Below, piece by piece: positions 34,823 through 46,822 of a stretch of 64,000 nucleotides of DNA. Origin of the DNA: Aselliscus stoliczkanus. Taxonomy: Eukaryota > Chordata > Mammalia > Chiroptera > Hipposideridae. The notes beneath the pieces were generated by a model. That model was not told where the DNA came from. It ran no database searches and was given only the letters and a program-made list of their open reading frames with translations. The translations under genes were made by a program, and so were the position numbers. How positions within the stretch are numbered: the first letter of the stretch is position 1; each line of letters begins with the position of its first letter. Where the stretch lies: assembly GCA_033961575.1 (NCBI GenBank), contig CM066735.1, positions 36,661,501 through 36,725,500 of the forward strand. The letters run 5' to 3'.

Positions 34823-36935
34823 TTTTGTTTTAAACAATGACAGATATTCAGTTAACAGTGGTTTTTAAAAAGAGTGTAAATTAAAAAAAAATAAAGTACT
34901 CAGCATTACTACATTTACAAGACAGATTCTAGACCAACATCACAATTTCATTCACCTATTATGATGAAGATAAAAAGGGCCTTCCAAAAAACTTTCGATA
35001 TAATTAGTATCATCATTATTATTATATTATTTTGATCCACTAACGTAGAGAGTGGCTGGAACTCCTATAGTAAATTGTTGCTCTCTTCCAAGGTGACAGG
35101 TGACAAATGAAAGACTTCTGCACAAATTTTAAGCATATGGAAAGTTGAGAGGATCAGTATAACAAAAAACTACAGAAAGTGATTAATTGATCCAGTTTCA
35201 TTTGAGGCAATGATGCTTTGGGAATTTTCCTAGAAACTTACAATGTCCCAGGAGTCAGAAAAGAGTCTTCAAATTTGCGTGCATTAAATAAATTTTTTTC
35301 TGGAAGGAAATTGAAGTTAGGGAAATTACATTTTATAGCAGGAAACAAGAGCAAACTTGAGGCTAGAAGCTCCAGTTCAAACCGGAAGACCTGGGATTAA
35401 AACAAACTTGGACTTTTGAGGTCATATTACCACTGTTAAGCAAGCCCTTGGGGACTAGGTTAAACAGGTAGGTCCCCACATCCCCTAAGTATTCCTACCC
35501 GTACTAAACTGGGTTCAGGTCAGTTACTGTGTACACCACTTTTTTTCTACAGTATGGGATGGTTATAGCCAGACTGTCTGTGGCCAAATAGAAATGAAAC
35601 CCTGTTAGAAAAAGAACTTCATTCTGTTTAGGGTACCAGAATGCAAAGCCTTCTGTGAAGCGATAGCTTTCTATTTTAATTTGTGAAATTCAACTCTAGT
35701 AAATCACTACCTTAATTATCCAGAAAGTGAGATTGGAGCGGAAAAGTTAGGGAGTGACCCCTCTTAAAAGAGAAATAAGGCCAGATGGAGATGAGTAGGA
35801 CAGGCATGTCTCAATTAAATGTTATCCTCGTGTTGGAAGATTGCAAACATGGTAGTGAGCACTGTTTCTGAGATTAGGAAAGATATGGCAGAAGAAATAG
35901 ACTGTGGTTTCCATTTACTTTTTAGGTCTTCTTTAAATCTTCTCAAAGACAGCCAGATTTCCAAGCCAATTAAGGCATATGAGAACCTTGCAGAGAGAGG
36001 GCAGGACCTCTACCTGAGGTGCTTGGACTAAAGGTGGCCTGATGGGATGAATTCACCCCTGGAGGTGGTGGTCAAGAAACTCTTTCCAAGACTGGCCCTA
36101 GAGCTGAACTAAAATTCTACTAAAAATGGTGTCACAGGGAGTCTCTCCACAGACTTCAAAACAAAAGATTTAGGAACTAAATCAAAAGAGACCTGAAATA
36201 ATCTGGTCTGCTTGGGACTCCCTAGTTTTAGTCCTCAAATTCCTGTATCCCAGGAAATTCTTCAGTCCTGGGCAAACTGGGGTGGTTGAGTGTGGGCATA
36301 TAAATTATAGAGTTCAATTTAGTGCCTTGAGCCCTCCCACCTATGACTTAAGAAGTGTACTTATGAAACTTCTCGAAGTAAGTATGTAAAACTTTTTTTT
36401 CTTTTGATATGAAATGATGTGGAGAAAGCAGTATTGTCTAAATAACTATTACTAGAATTATTCACAAGGGAAAAAAATATTATGAGAAAAAGATGCATTA
36501 ATTTTTTTGTATGTAGGAATGATAGAAAATAAGCCTTGCCCTAGGTTATACCCCAATTTTAGAGGCTATCAGTCAGTTAGCTTCTAGCTTTAGATGTGGG
36601 AAAGACCCTGTACTTTATAAAAGGAGAAGAATTTGGAGAAGAGTGGAAGTGGTGAGGGGAATAGACTAGCCAGATAAAGATTATAAAGCTATATGATGTG
36701 ACCCTTCTTTGTGAACACCTATTTATCTTCAGTAAAGTCAACTGAATTTATCAATGCTTGGTGCATTTTTTTGTCTCTGTGAAACTGAAGAAGTGGCCGA
36801 ATATGAAAAATGACCCAACGCTATGGGAGCCAAGATCCAAAAGACAGAGGAAGCCTAGGCAAAGTAAATTAACACTTAGGGATTAGAGTGTGGACCTCCA
36901 TGGGCCAGTGAATTCAGGCCACTTCAAGGTTTCTG
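34823..36935. other. Unassigned sequence
   Basis: About 2.1 kb without a recognised family. The small ORFs at 35218-35400 and 35819-36031 have no domain. 36050-36310 is GC-richer, and parts suggest an old repeat that could not be named. Confidence 0.35.
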
Positions 36936-36937
36936 CT

Positions 36938-37575
36938 CAAAATGTCACCTTTCAGAGAGGTGTCTCCTAATAACCTTATACAAAATAGCTACAGCCTATT
37001 CCCATCAATTCCTATCCTTTAACCCAGCTTTTATTATTCTTCATAGCATTTTTCTCAACCTGCCATATTATATGATGGAATTTTAGAGAGTTTAAAAATG
37101 AAACTCATTTCTTATCCTCCCATGTTTATCAAATGGAGAACTAAAACACAGGAAAGAGACAAATGAATCTCAAAGTGTCAACATCATTGCTGATGAAGCC
37201 AATACCGGAGTCCTCAGCTCTCTTCCCCACCTCATAGGGCAGTTTGGTTTGGATCTGTTGGGAGATTGCACCTACCCACTGTCACTGCTTCGCAGAGCTC
37301 TGATGTGCAGGAAGAAAATGAGCAAGTCTCTACTGAGGAGAAAGAAGACAGAAGAGTTACATTAGTTTAAGTTCATTCATGGAAATACGGCAACAGGGAA
37401 AAGGAGGTTACCACCTTGTAACAAACACACTGTATGTTGGATTATTTGTTTAAAATGTAAGTTCCAATAGGGCAGACACTTTGCCTGCTTTGTGAACTAA
37501 TGAATCCCCAGGGTCCAGAACAGGGTCTAGCATTTGTTAGGTGTTCAATAAATCTTCGTTGATTTAATAAGTTAA
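36938..37575 (+). repeat. L2 LINE 3' end, interrupted
   Basis: 36938-37080 has the 'CAAAATGTCACCTTTCAGAG' L2 phrase; 37440-37575 has GTAAGTTCCAATAGGGCAGA and GTGTTCAATAAATCTTCGTT. About 360 bp of unassigned sequence (37081-37439) lies between them, probably a later insertion. Confidence 0.75.
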
Positions 37576-37679
37576 AAATAGGAAGATTTGAATTAACTTT
37601 AACCGAAGAGCAGAAAACCTCAGATAATATCAGGAATGTGTGAACTTAATTAGGAAACATTCAGGAGGCATGGTTGACA

Positions 37680-38080
37680 CGGTGATATGCCATCAAGATC
37701 CTCCTTCATGGAAAGACTTGCTGCCCAGCTGCAGGGGATGTTGTTAGCAGACTGCCATTGTACCTTCAGGGTCTGTCTCAGGGGCAGAGACATCCAGGAT
37801 CACACTCTTCCTACCATAGTTTACATCTAATGACTGAGCCAAGTGGTACTCTAAGAACATGGTCATTCTGAGCCAGGGCAGGACTCTGATGGCCAATAAT
37901 TGCTCTAAGGCATCCCCTAGGGTTGGCTGAGACTGTCAGGCTGCACTATGGCCCAACATTTCTCTGTGCATAAAGCTTTCTTCCTCTTGTAAGTGTTGAT
38001 GCTTAATAACCATTGTATACACCTAATTCTGTTCTCTGCATCTGCTCCTGAAAAGCACAACCTGTAACAGGGGTGTATGC
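37680..38080 (+). mobile_element. Old LTR-like element
   Basis: The block is evenly complex and contains GGCAGAGACATCCAGGATCA, TCTGAGCCAGGGCAGGACTC and a CATAAAGCTTTCTTCCTC polyadenylation-like phrase, ending near CACAACCTGTAACA. The layout matches old mammalian LTRs, but the family name is not certain. Confidence 0.45.
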
Positions 38081-38084
38081 TGCA

Positions 38085-38720
38085 GAGAAATAGACACAGA
38101 AATGTGGAATTTGAAGAGACGTGTATTGGTGTGGCGATACCAATTTGGGAGGATCACCGTAGACATAGACAGTGAAATCCTAAGAACCCCTGATATCATC
38201 CAGAGGGAAAAGAACTGTAGGAAGTGAGAACAGAAGTAAGAAATCACAAGAGAGAATCCAAGGAAATACGAACATTTAAAGGATGGAAAGAGAATCCACA
38301 ATGTAGGGGAATGCTCCAGGAAGATAGGATGGAAAAATATCCACCATATTTGCATAGATTTCAATTACTGTGTTGTGAATTGAATGAATAAGAAATAGAG
38401 AAAGTTAAGGTTAGCATTTAAACTCACAAACTTTAGAGGAAAGGAAAGATGGTTGCTAAGAAGGGAAGAAATAAGTAACAAAAGGGATGTAGGGAAGAAA
38501 ACTAACAGCAAAAGGCAGACACGTCAGGAAGCAGAGATAGCAGCATAGATTAAAAACAGCAACAGGAAAGCAAGTGACAGTGACTGCCAAAAGTGACATG
38601 TAAGAGAAGAGCAGAATGTCAGTTGCAAGACTTTAGAAGAAAAACAAAAAAGCACTCTGCCAAGTAGATACAATCACTTACAACCTAATAACCCCTTTAG
38701 GAAACATGCACTGTTCTGTT
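38085..38720. other. Unassigned sequence
   Basis: Purine-rich in its second half; no family recognised. Confidence 0.4.
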
Positions 38721-38736
38721 CTAGAATCATATCTAA

Positions 38737-38889
38737 GGGCCAGCCAAGTGGCTCAGTTGGTTAAGAGCTTGTTCAAGAGTGCGAGCTGAGCTCTGAGCAA
38801 CAGCAGTTTGATGCCCAGCCTGAGCTGAGCTGCTGCTGAGCTGCCAACAGGTGGCAGGATGACTCAGCTAAAAGAAAATAAATAAAAAT
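38737..38889 (+). mobile_element. Monomeric SINE related to the trimer at 12.8-13.4 kb
   Basis: GGGCCAGCCAAGTGGCTCAG, then CAAGAGTGCGAGCTGAGCTC and GCCAACAGGTGGCAGGATGA match the first unit of the trimeric SINE. It ends in an A-rich tail just at the start of what would be the second head (GGATGACTCAGCT). A near-perfect duplication AGAA(T/A)CATATCTAAG flanks it (left ending at 38737, right 38890-38904). Confidence 0.88.
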
Positions 38890-38904
38890 AGAAACATATC
38901 TAAG

Positions 38905-39555
38905 AAAGGCTTTTTTTTTTTTACCCAAATGGGAAAAACAAACAAAACCAAGGAGCTATCCAAACAGGGCATCATCAAGTCATGAGAACCTTAATGGGCT
39001 ATTGATGCAGACACCAAGTTGAACAGAAAGGTAATATTCTATGGAGAGCTCAATGTACACTGAAAAAGGTATCTATGCCTCAGCTATTGATGACAGGATA
39101 GGCATCTCTTCCTTTTTTTCTTTTTCAATTTTCTACTTACAGAATTTGTTTTAATTTTATTTAGTTATACTATACATAGAGTAATACACAGCTTAAAGTT
39201 TTAATGTTTGGAGATTGTTTTTTATCCTACCATTTTAGGCTAATCAAATCAGATGATTAAATATGTAATACTTCAAAATGACTAGCTTCTTTAACTAGGT
39301 GTGGAAATGTTAGCAAAGTAAAGTAAGATTTTGCAAACCACCAGATATGTACTTAATTTTAATAGAGAATGGATGCTTAGAAGAGGGGGTGGGACATATT
39401 TTAAATTCTTGAGCTGACTTTTTTTTCTAGTCTCCATAGTTATAGAAAAATGTAAAACTATGCTTTTCTTCAAAAGTTGGATTCTTTTCAAAGATTTCCT
39501 TATACGTTCCCTCTGTTCCCTTAATACTACTGAAATAGCCGATGTCTGAGGGTAA
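38905..39555. other. Unassigned AT-rich sequence
   Basis: No feature recognised. Confidence 0.4.
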
Positions 39556-39571
39556 ATTAAAAAGACTGCAG

Positions 39572-39680
39572 GGGCCGGCCGAGTGGTGCGGTGGTTAAGC
39601 GCTGGCTTGGGAAGCCAGCGGCCCTGTTTCAGGTCCCACATATGAGGGCCTGTGACATTGCCCTCAAAACAAAACAAAAC
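39572..39680 (+). mobile_element. Short head-only SINE
   Basis: GGGCCGGCCGAGTGGTGCGG head, B-box-like GTTTCAGGTCCC, GGGCCTGTGACATTGCCCTC, then an (AAAAC)n tail. The perfect duplication AAAAGACTGCAG is at 39560-39571 and 39681-39692. Confidence 0.93.
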
Positions 39681-39899
39681 AAAAGACTGCAGGCCCCTCA
39701 TTATTCAATTAAAACTAATATAGGTGCTGCTGTGAAAAGAGATCTGCAGATAGAATTGTTACTGATCAGCTAAATGTAAAAACAGAGAAATTAATCTGGA
39801 TTATCTGAGCCTTTAGGAGCATAAAAGAAAGGCAGAAGAGTCAGTCAGACAAATACTGTAGAAGAACAGAGAGATGAGGCAAAGGGGAGTCAGAGATTT

Positions 39900-40285
39900 G
39901 AAGGCTGGGAAGGACTTAGTTCATTATTTCTAGCTTTGACGATAAAGGAGACCACAAGCTAAGGAATGCAGGAAACCTTTACAACCTGAGAATGAACTCC
40001 ACCAAAAACTAAGCAGGTCCCACAAGGGACCAGGGACCTGGGTGCTACAATTACTAGGAACTGAATGAACTTGGGAGAGGAGTCTTCTCTAGAGGTTCCA
40101 GGAAAGAATGCTGCCCAGCTGGCTGAGACCTTGATTTTGGCCTAGTGAGGCCAAGCTCAGAACCAGCAGAGCCTCACTGTGACAGGTTTCTGACTTAACT
40201 GAAACTGCAAGATAATAAATAGGTGCTGTGTTAAGCTGCTAAGTTTTTGGTAACTTGTTAGAGCAGCAGTAGAAAACTAGTAGAG
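39900..40285 (+). repeat. MLT1-type (MaLR) LTR fragment
   Basis: The end of the block has AACTGCAAGATAATAAATAG, TTAAGCTGCTAAGTTTTTGG and GTTAGAGCAGCAGTAGAAAA, the MLT1 3' terminal pattern. The upstream edge is not clear. Confidence 0.65.
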
Positions 40286-40431
40286 CTAATGACCAATTAA
40301 ATAGCACTGTAGTATTTACTCCCAAATAAGTCTTCCCTGCCTAATGTAGGTGGAGTTTCAATTCAGTAATTCTGGAGTCTAATCCCAATTTGTCTAAATC
40401 TTATTATGTATCATGCATAATGCATTTAAAT

Positions 40432-41133
40432 ATAAAAATTTTAATTTTTTAATTACAATTGATATTCAGTATTATATTAGTTTCAGGTGTACAGCATAGT
40501 GGTTAGACATCTATATAATTTACAAAGTGATTCCCCCAATAAGTTTAGTACCCACCTGACACCTTATAGAGTTATTACAATATTACTGACTATATTCCCT
40601 ATGCTGTACTTTACAACCATGTGACTATTTTGTAACTGCCAATTTGTACTTCTTAATCCCTTAAACATTTTACCCAGCCCCCTAAACTCCCTCCCCTCTG
40701 ACAACAATTAGTTTGTTCTCTGTATCTATGAGTCTGATTCTGTTTTGTTTGTTCATCTATTTTATTTTTTAGATTTCACATATAAGTGAAATAATATGGT
40801 ACATATTTGTCTTTCTTTGACATCTTTCACTTAGCATGATACCCTCTAGATCCATCCATATTGTCACAAATGATAAGTAATGGCCAAGTAATACTCCATT
40901 TATGTACCACATCTTCTTTCTCTACTAATCTATCAAGGGACAGTTAGGTTGGCTCCATATCTTGGCTATTGAAAGTAATACTGCAATGAATATAGGGATG
41001 CATATATCTTTTCAAATTACTCTTTTGGGTTTCTTTGGATAAATATCCAGAAGTGGGATTTATGGGTCATATGGTACTTTTCAGTTTTATGAGAAACCTC
41101 CATATTGTTTTTCCATAGTGACTGCATCAATTT
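40432..41133 (-). mobile_element. 5'-truncated L1, minus strand, with a 16-bp target duplication
   Basis: Plus-strand phrases ACCCACCTGACACCTTATAG, TTGTTCTCTGTATCTATGAG, GTGAAATAATATGGTACATA and ATAAATATCCAGAAGTGGGA are reverse complements of the L1 3' UTR and ORF2 end. It is bounded by the perfect duplication CATAATGCATTTAAAT (40416-40431 and 41134-41149). No open frame remains. Confidence 0.93.
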
Positions 41134-41149
41134 CATAATGCATTTAAAT

Positions 41150-42240
41150 TGATAAATGTTGTGTCACCCTTTACAACATAAGAAAAACACTATCAGTGCT
41201 ATGAAAAATAATATTACTATTATCGATACTGTTAGAAGAACAATGATCTATAACTTGAAAATATTATCAAGTGGTAAATTATAAACAACAATTAATTACA
41301 TCCCACCATAACCTGCATGGGATAAATTATGAGTTTATCAAGTACAAACAGCATCACTTAAATTTTTTTGGTTCTACTAAAATAACCTAACTTAAATGGA
41401 ACTAAAGTCTAAAACACAACTTGTGAAAGGGAGAGAACTTGATAATGAGAGGGCATTAATTATTTAGGCAAAACTTTAATTTTTAAGATTTTAAACACTT
41501 ACAAACACTAACTATTCTTCTTATGTATTGGAAACAAAGGTGGAAACATTTTGCATGAACACATTAGAACAGAAGTATTACAGCTTGGCAATCATCTATG
41601 TGATACATACCGAATGCACTGAGATTATTCTAAGGTTTCCTATCCACCTTTAGTTTTCATTAATCTTCTGATTTCTGATTCTAAATTCAGGATGCTACTA
41701 AACATGACAATCTCTTAAACATATTTCATTAATGTCCTTATGGCCACTAGGGGAGGAAAATGCTCATTTATTATCCATCATGAAAGAAGAGGACAAATGA
41801 TGTCAGTCTCCATCTATTTATAATTTATTAACTGTCTTCTCAGCCATCATATCTTTAAATGCAGTTCCCTTTGAGTTGGGTGGCAAATAATTACATGATT
41901 TAGTCTATAACTATCATCATTCCACATATTGTCATATTCTTATATTTTATTCATATATATAATAACTTGCCTCAGCTACACCTTTTAACTAACTGAAAAG
42001 GCATGGCCCATTGTTATTTTTCCGGAATACCTAACTCTTTGGCCTTGAATACATGTTAGTCACTCCAACGAGAGGATAATGGCAATGCTTAGAGCAACTG
42101 CAAATCAACTGTATCTTCTTTGAGTTGTCACAAAAATACATAACATGTTTCTTTCATTTGGGCAGCAAGATAGACATCTGATTAAAATAGACATTCCTAA
42201 TGAGCTTCAGATGAGCTGCCAGTTGAAGCACAGGATCCTA
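41150..42240. other. Unassigned sequence with one CTCF-like motif
   Basis: No repeat or gene recognised apart from the motif at 41741-41757. Confidence 0.4.
41741..41757 (+). promoter_or_regulatory. CTCF-like binding motif
   Basis: TGGCCACTAGGGGAGGA matches the CTCF core (TGGCCACCAGGGGGCGC) at most positions. Orientation is opposite to the motif at 18.2 kb. Confidence 0.5.
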
Positions 42241-42259
42241 TTTAAAAATATTGTATCTT

Positions 42260-42359
42260 GGGCCGGACGAGTGGCGCGGTGGTTGAGCACTGGCTTGGAA
42301 GGCCAGCAGCCCCAGTTCAGGTCCCGCATGTGAGGGCCAGTGACACTGTCCTCAAAGAA
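42260..42359 (+). mobile_element. Short head-only SINE
   Basis: GGGCCGGACGAGTGGCGCGG head and GGGCCAGTGACACTGTCCTC, with only a very short A tail. The perfect 16-bp duplication AAAAATATTGTATCTT is at 42244-42259 and 42360-42375. Confidence 0.95.
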
Positions 42360-42579
42360 AAAAATATTGTATCTTATTTGGATAGGATGTAAATTTTCTT
42401 GAGGGATGGACAATAAAGACATAATGAGAGCTGATATTGGCAAGGATTCAATTGTTAAAATACCTGACTTTTTAACTGTATATTAAGTAATAGGATTCTG
42501 CCAATATATAGAATCATAAAGTTAAAAAAAAAATCAGCTTGTCCATTCTTGGTCTTTATCCAGGAATTGTACGGCACTG

Positions 42580-42810
42580 AAGCAATATGGACAATGGTTA
42601 AGTACTTGAGCTGGGAAGTCAGTTACATCTGTGTTTGAATGTGTGTTTCCCTACTCTTATTAGCGGGATGACAATATTCATGCTACTCAATCCCTCTGAG
42701 TCTCAGTTTTCTTATATTTAAATGAAGGCAACCCTTACTGCTTAGGACTGTTAAGAAGAGGAAATAAGGTGTGGTATATAATGCACAGAACACCATACTT
42801 GGTTCAGTTC
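42580..42810 (+). repeat. MIR SINE
   Basis: ATGGACAATGGTTAAGTACT, TCTGAGTCTCAGTTTTCTTA and GTGGTATATAATGCACAGAA follow the MIR order from head to tail; nearly full length. Confidence 0.8.
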
Positions 42811-43420
42811 CTGGGAAATTATATTTGTCAACACCTTCATCATTCTTACTAATATCATGCTGTTGTGCTGAGTCACCTCTGGTATGCCATGGGGCAAGTC
42901 ATTTAGCCACTGGGGGTATATCTTTCATCTCTAAAAAACTGACAAAAGCTCAAAGTCATCTGTGAAATTTAAGTGATATAATGTAACATATACTCAATGA
43001 ATGTTAGTTCTCTCTTCTCCTTATGGCTTCTTTGATTACAGTCCATCCCTGAGACTAACTTGGTGTTAGTTGGTGATTCATTGTCCGTCCTAGGTAATGT
43101 GTTTGCATTTTCACAATAAAAGTCTTGGGAAATTCTTAACCAAGCAATGGTAATGCTAGAAACTTCTGCTACTCTGGCAGATTTTGTGACAGATATATTT
43201 GGGGGTTCATTCCTTTCAGGAATTCCTCCATGTTACTTTCATGGATGTACCTCCAGGTTATTTACACACTTTCTCCGAATAATTTTTGGCATTGGTGTAT
43301 AGTCTTCTCCACTTACCCAACAGTTCCTACATTGCTAGTCAACTTAAACATTCATGTGAATAAACCACTTAGAATCCTAACCCTGTGGTTGCTTCACCTG
43401 TTTAATACCAGTGGTCTTCA
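42811..43420. other. Unassigned sequence; MIR-like phrase at 42870
   Basis: CATGGGGCAAGTCATTTAGCC near 42890 hints at a second MIR piece. The rest is unassigned. Confidence 0.4.
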
Positions 43421-43424
43421 ATCT

Positions 43425-44140
43425 CCATTATACGTACACACATACACAAAACTCATTTGTTCTGAACCTAACTCATCATTTTTCTTTCCAAACCTATCCT
43501 TCCTGCTATATTTCCCTTCTCTATTAATGTTCCCATCTAGTTGCTTACGCCAGGAACCTGGAATTATCCTGTTCCTTCATCACTATCCTTTGCATATCAA
43601 ATCAATGACTGGACTTTGTCAGGCATTCAAAACAACTCGCTCCTGAATCTGTTGCCACCCTCTATCATCTTTGTCACTGTCTTAGATTCAGCTTTATTTA
43701 TCATTCATTTTGTTGTTGTTGTTTTTAATATAAACAACATTCAAACTAAACTCACTACTTCAATTACTACACTCTTAAGAACCATCCTTCATATAATTAG
43801 AGGGTTTAACTTTGGAGCTTAAAATTCTTCAGGAAATGCCCATCACCTTGAAAACAAAATCAAAATATTGCACATTTTGCACAGTATACAAAGACTTCAT
43901 GCCATATCACTAACCCTTCAGCTTTCTCTCTTTACCATCTCTCATGAATATCCTGTTTTTATCATACTGGACCATTTGCTTATCTCAAATATCATTACAC
44001 TTAAAGCATTACCTGATGATATATATAGTCTCTCCTAGCTATTTAAAACAAGAAAGAACTATCTCTGTGCCTCTCTCTCTTTCCCCTACAGCTTACTATC
44101 CACAGTGCCTTGAAACATTTCTATAACATAAGGAGTTTGT
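43425..44140 (+). repeat. L2-like LINE fragment
   Basis: Pyrimidine-rich, with phrases near CCTGGAATTATCCTGTTCCT and later GACTTCATGCCATATCACTA and TTGAAAACAAAATCAAAATA. This is the general layout of L2 3' regions, strongly diverged. The 138-residue ORF at 43230-43646 has no domain. Confidence 0.5.
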
Positions 44141-44199
44141 AGAATAAACAAGTGAGTTACTAAATCAATATACTTGTATGTATGGATCACTGTCAGTAA

Positions 44200-44480
44200 G
44201 ATGGTGAGCAGAGTTCTATGGAATATACAATAATAAAAGGACAAGGCCCCCTGCTCTTTAAGAGCATATTATTTTAGGGATTATTAAGGAATATACAATA
44301 ACAATTATTATGAAAGATGAAAAGTAATAAGTTCTAAGTGATAGGTATAGATTAATTGTCAAAGCTTGAACAGAAAAGAGAGACAACGTTTTTTCTTTTC
44401 CTGGAAGATAAAAGGCTAGGAGCAGAAAAGATTTGAGAATGAGATAATATCTGAGCTGCGCCTTGAATGGTACATACACT
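44200..44480. repeat. Unnamed ancient repeat
   Basis: GCTCTTTAAGAGCATATTAT, then AATACAATAACAATTATTATG and AATATCTGAGCTGCGCCTTG. Same type as at 2158-2394 and 33085-33260. Confidence 0.45.
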
Positions 44481-45555
44481 CTGAAAGGAAAAAAAAAAAA
44501 AAAAGACTGGAAAGGGTTTTTCTAGCAAGCCCCTCCTTGTCACACTTCCCTCACTGAAGGGGTGGGTTTGAAAACAGTGGGTACTCTGATGGGTAAATTA
44601 ATTATTGAACTTGTAAAGAAGAGAAGTGAAAAGTAGGGCCAGTTGTGTTTAAATTGTGCATTCCATTAAATTTTATAGTGAGGGATTTGAACACTTTTAG
44701 ATAGGCAGTTAAAATAGCTTTATGCCTCATTCTGACAAACATGTCAGTTTCTTTAGAGGAATAAATTAAATGACATAGTAAAAAATGTACAATTTCACAT
44801 TAATCGATAGCCTAGCATTCTATAATAAACATTTTGTCACTTGAAATTCATCTTACTGCTTTTCTCTGACAGGTAGGGGCTATTTCAGGTATCTCTTCCC
44901 CCACAGACTTTACGGGGACTTTTCTTCATTTAAATTATATGGGTGTCAGAGGGAATCTACCCCAGTAAGATTTCTTTAAATTGCTATGCATTTTTATTCC
45001 AAATACACTAACATCAAAACCACCATCCAGCTTTGTCTGAGACTTAAAATGTCTAAATGATTGTGTCAAAAAACAGAAAAATATTTCTTCATGCCCTAAT
45101 CAAGCCACCACCTTTCCACTAGCTGGATGAATTTAAGCAGCCTTTTAAACAACACTGCCATCTCCCTGACCTAAATATAATTCCTTTTCAGCATGGTAGC
45201 AACATGTCTTAGATGAACCTGTCGTGATTAAAGTTTAATGTGTGTTCTGTCATTTTATTCATGTCTCCTTTCTCTTTAATCAGTCTGTTACATTTTGACG
45301 TTGAGTAGGTGAAGAAGCAGCAGTCTTATTAATATCTCCCAGTTCATCAAGCATTCTATGTGCAAAATGAATCCCACCTTGCAAATCTAAGAAGAAATAC
45401 AAGATGGACTAACTGTTGGAAATGGTACAGGGAGGCTTTTTAACTTACATGCTGCCAGATCCAGGAATATTGGAACTTCTATTTCCAGAAAGCTCAAAAT
45501 GTATTAATAATAGGAACGAACATGGATTAATTTTCATGTGCCTGAAAGGGGTTAC
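44481..45555. other. Unassigned sequence
   Basis: No gene or family recognised. Confidence 0.4.
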
Positions 45556-45670
45556 GTTCTTTAAATTGATCATCTTTTTAACACTCTCATTAATTCTATG
45601 ACACAAGTACTATTTTACAGACCAGCAACCAAGGTTTAGTGACTGTAAAGTGATTTTTCCCAAGGATGAC
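45556..45670 (-). repeat. MIR SINE fragment, minus strand
   Basis: ACACTCTCATTAATTCTATG, GTACTATTTTACAGACCAGC and GTTTAGTGACTGTAAAGTGA match the reverse MIR pattern. Confidence 0.55.
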
Positions 45671-46355
45671 TATGCTCCATATTTATATCTTCTTATATAG
45701 AGTTGAGGCTCTCAAGACCTTGTGGAAACATTTGAATGTGCAAGATATCTGCTTCTTATATCTCTTGCTCTTCTGTCCTTGACTTCGAACCAAGCTGCCA
45801 AAGGCTACAAAGTCCATTATCAGAAAGGGCATGATTTTCAACAGATATCATGCAGCCTACAAGGCAGAATTACCAAAACAATGACTGTTGCAAACTGGAG
45901 CTTTAGCTATTATGTGGAAGGAATTCCAAATGTTATCAGTTTGGAAATAAGATTGGTGCTTCCATACTATTTGTTGAATTACACATGAAAATGTTAATGC
46001 AAAACCATATATTATACAAAAATACAAACAGTAGGGACAGTAAGAGGAAGAATGACACAAAGAAGCCCCATCAACCTTAAATATAATGACAGCAGGCTGA
46101 AAGGACTGAGAGTCTGCACCTTCAATGTGCTCTGCAGCTGGAAACTGGCATCTCTTCTTTTCAGCATTCATTGTCCTCAGCTGTCCCCCCCACCCCCATC
46201 GTACATTTGGCAGACATACAAGATGGAGCACAGGAAGGGGCTAAGCCAGTTCTGAAGATCATGCCTAATGATGGGTTTCTGGGTTATGAAGACCACTCTC
46301 TACTTAAGATTTGGGTGTTGGGGTACAGTAAAAGATAGTACAGAAAGGGATTATT
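45671..46355. other. Unassigned sequence; ORF 45722-45988 is not supported as a gene
   Basis: The 88-residue ORF starts with a signal-peptide-like stretch (YLLLISLALLSL), but has no family motif, no splice sites and no conserved cysteines. It is best treated as chance. Confidence 0.35.
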
Positions 46356-46371
46356 AAAATAAGGTAAGTCT

Positions 46372-46806
46372 AGGGCTGGCCGAGTGGCACATGGGTTAAG
46401 AGCTGGCTTGAGACGCTGGCGGCCCTGGTTCGGATCCCACATATGAGGGCCAGTGACACTACCCTCGACAGCTAAGATGATGAACAAAAGCTCCACCTGG
46501 AGCTGGGCTGCTGTGAGTCCCCAGGACGGCATAGCTGCAGCCCCTGCTGCAGTGGGCTGCCATAGGCTGCGGTGAGTGGCCAGCGACCAGCGTGAGCGGC
46601 TGGCAGCCAGTGTGAGCTGACAATAGCTGCGGTGAGCGGCCGTCCAGAGGCCGGCGACTGATCTGCCTCATCCAGGAAGAAGCGCACTGACGAGTCTAGT
46701 CCACAACTAGACTGAAGAGCAAAAAAAGTACAGCAACTTGTTTATTCCCCTTCCCCGATTCCCCAACGCTGTTCCCCTCCCCCAATAAATAAAAAATAAA
46801 ATAAGT
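46372..46806 (+). mobile_element. Long SINE, tail rich in AAT
   Basis: GGGCTGGCCGAGTGGCACAT head, GGTTCGGATCCCAC B-box-like part, GCTGCAG/GTGAGTGG body and TTCCCCTCCCCCAATAAATA tail. A perfect 16-bp duplication AAAATAAGGTAAGTCT is at 46356-46371 and 46807-46822. Confidence 0.95.
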
Positions 46807-46822
46807 AAAATAAGGTAAGTCT

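Noticed and set aside
39291..39701. 136-residue minus ORF
   Set aside because: Its first part is the reverse of the head-only SINE; the remainder is AT-rich and shows no domain.
43230..43646. 138-residue ORF
   Set aside because: No domain, no splice context, and overlap with L2-like sequence.
45722..45988. ORF with a signal-peptide-like start
   Set aside because: Only the first stretch looks like a signal peptide; no conserved motif or cysteine pattern and no supporting promoter or splice site.
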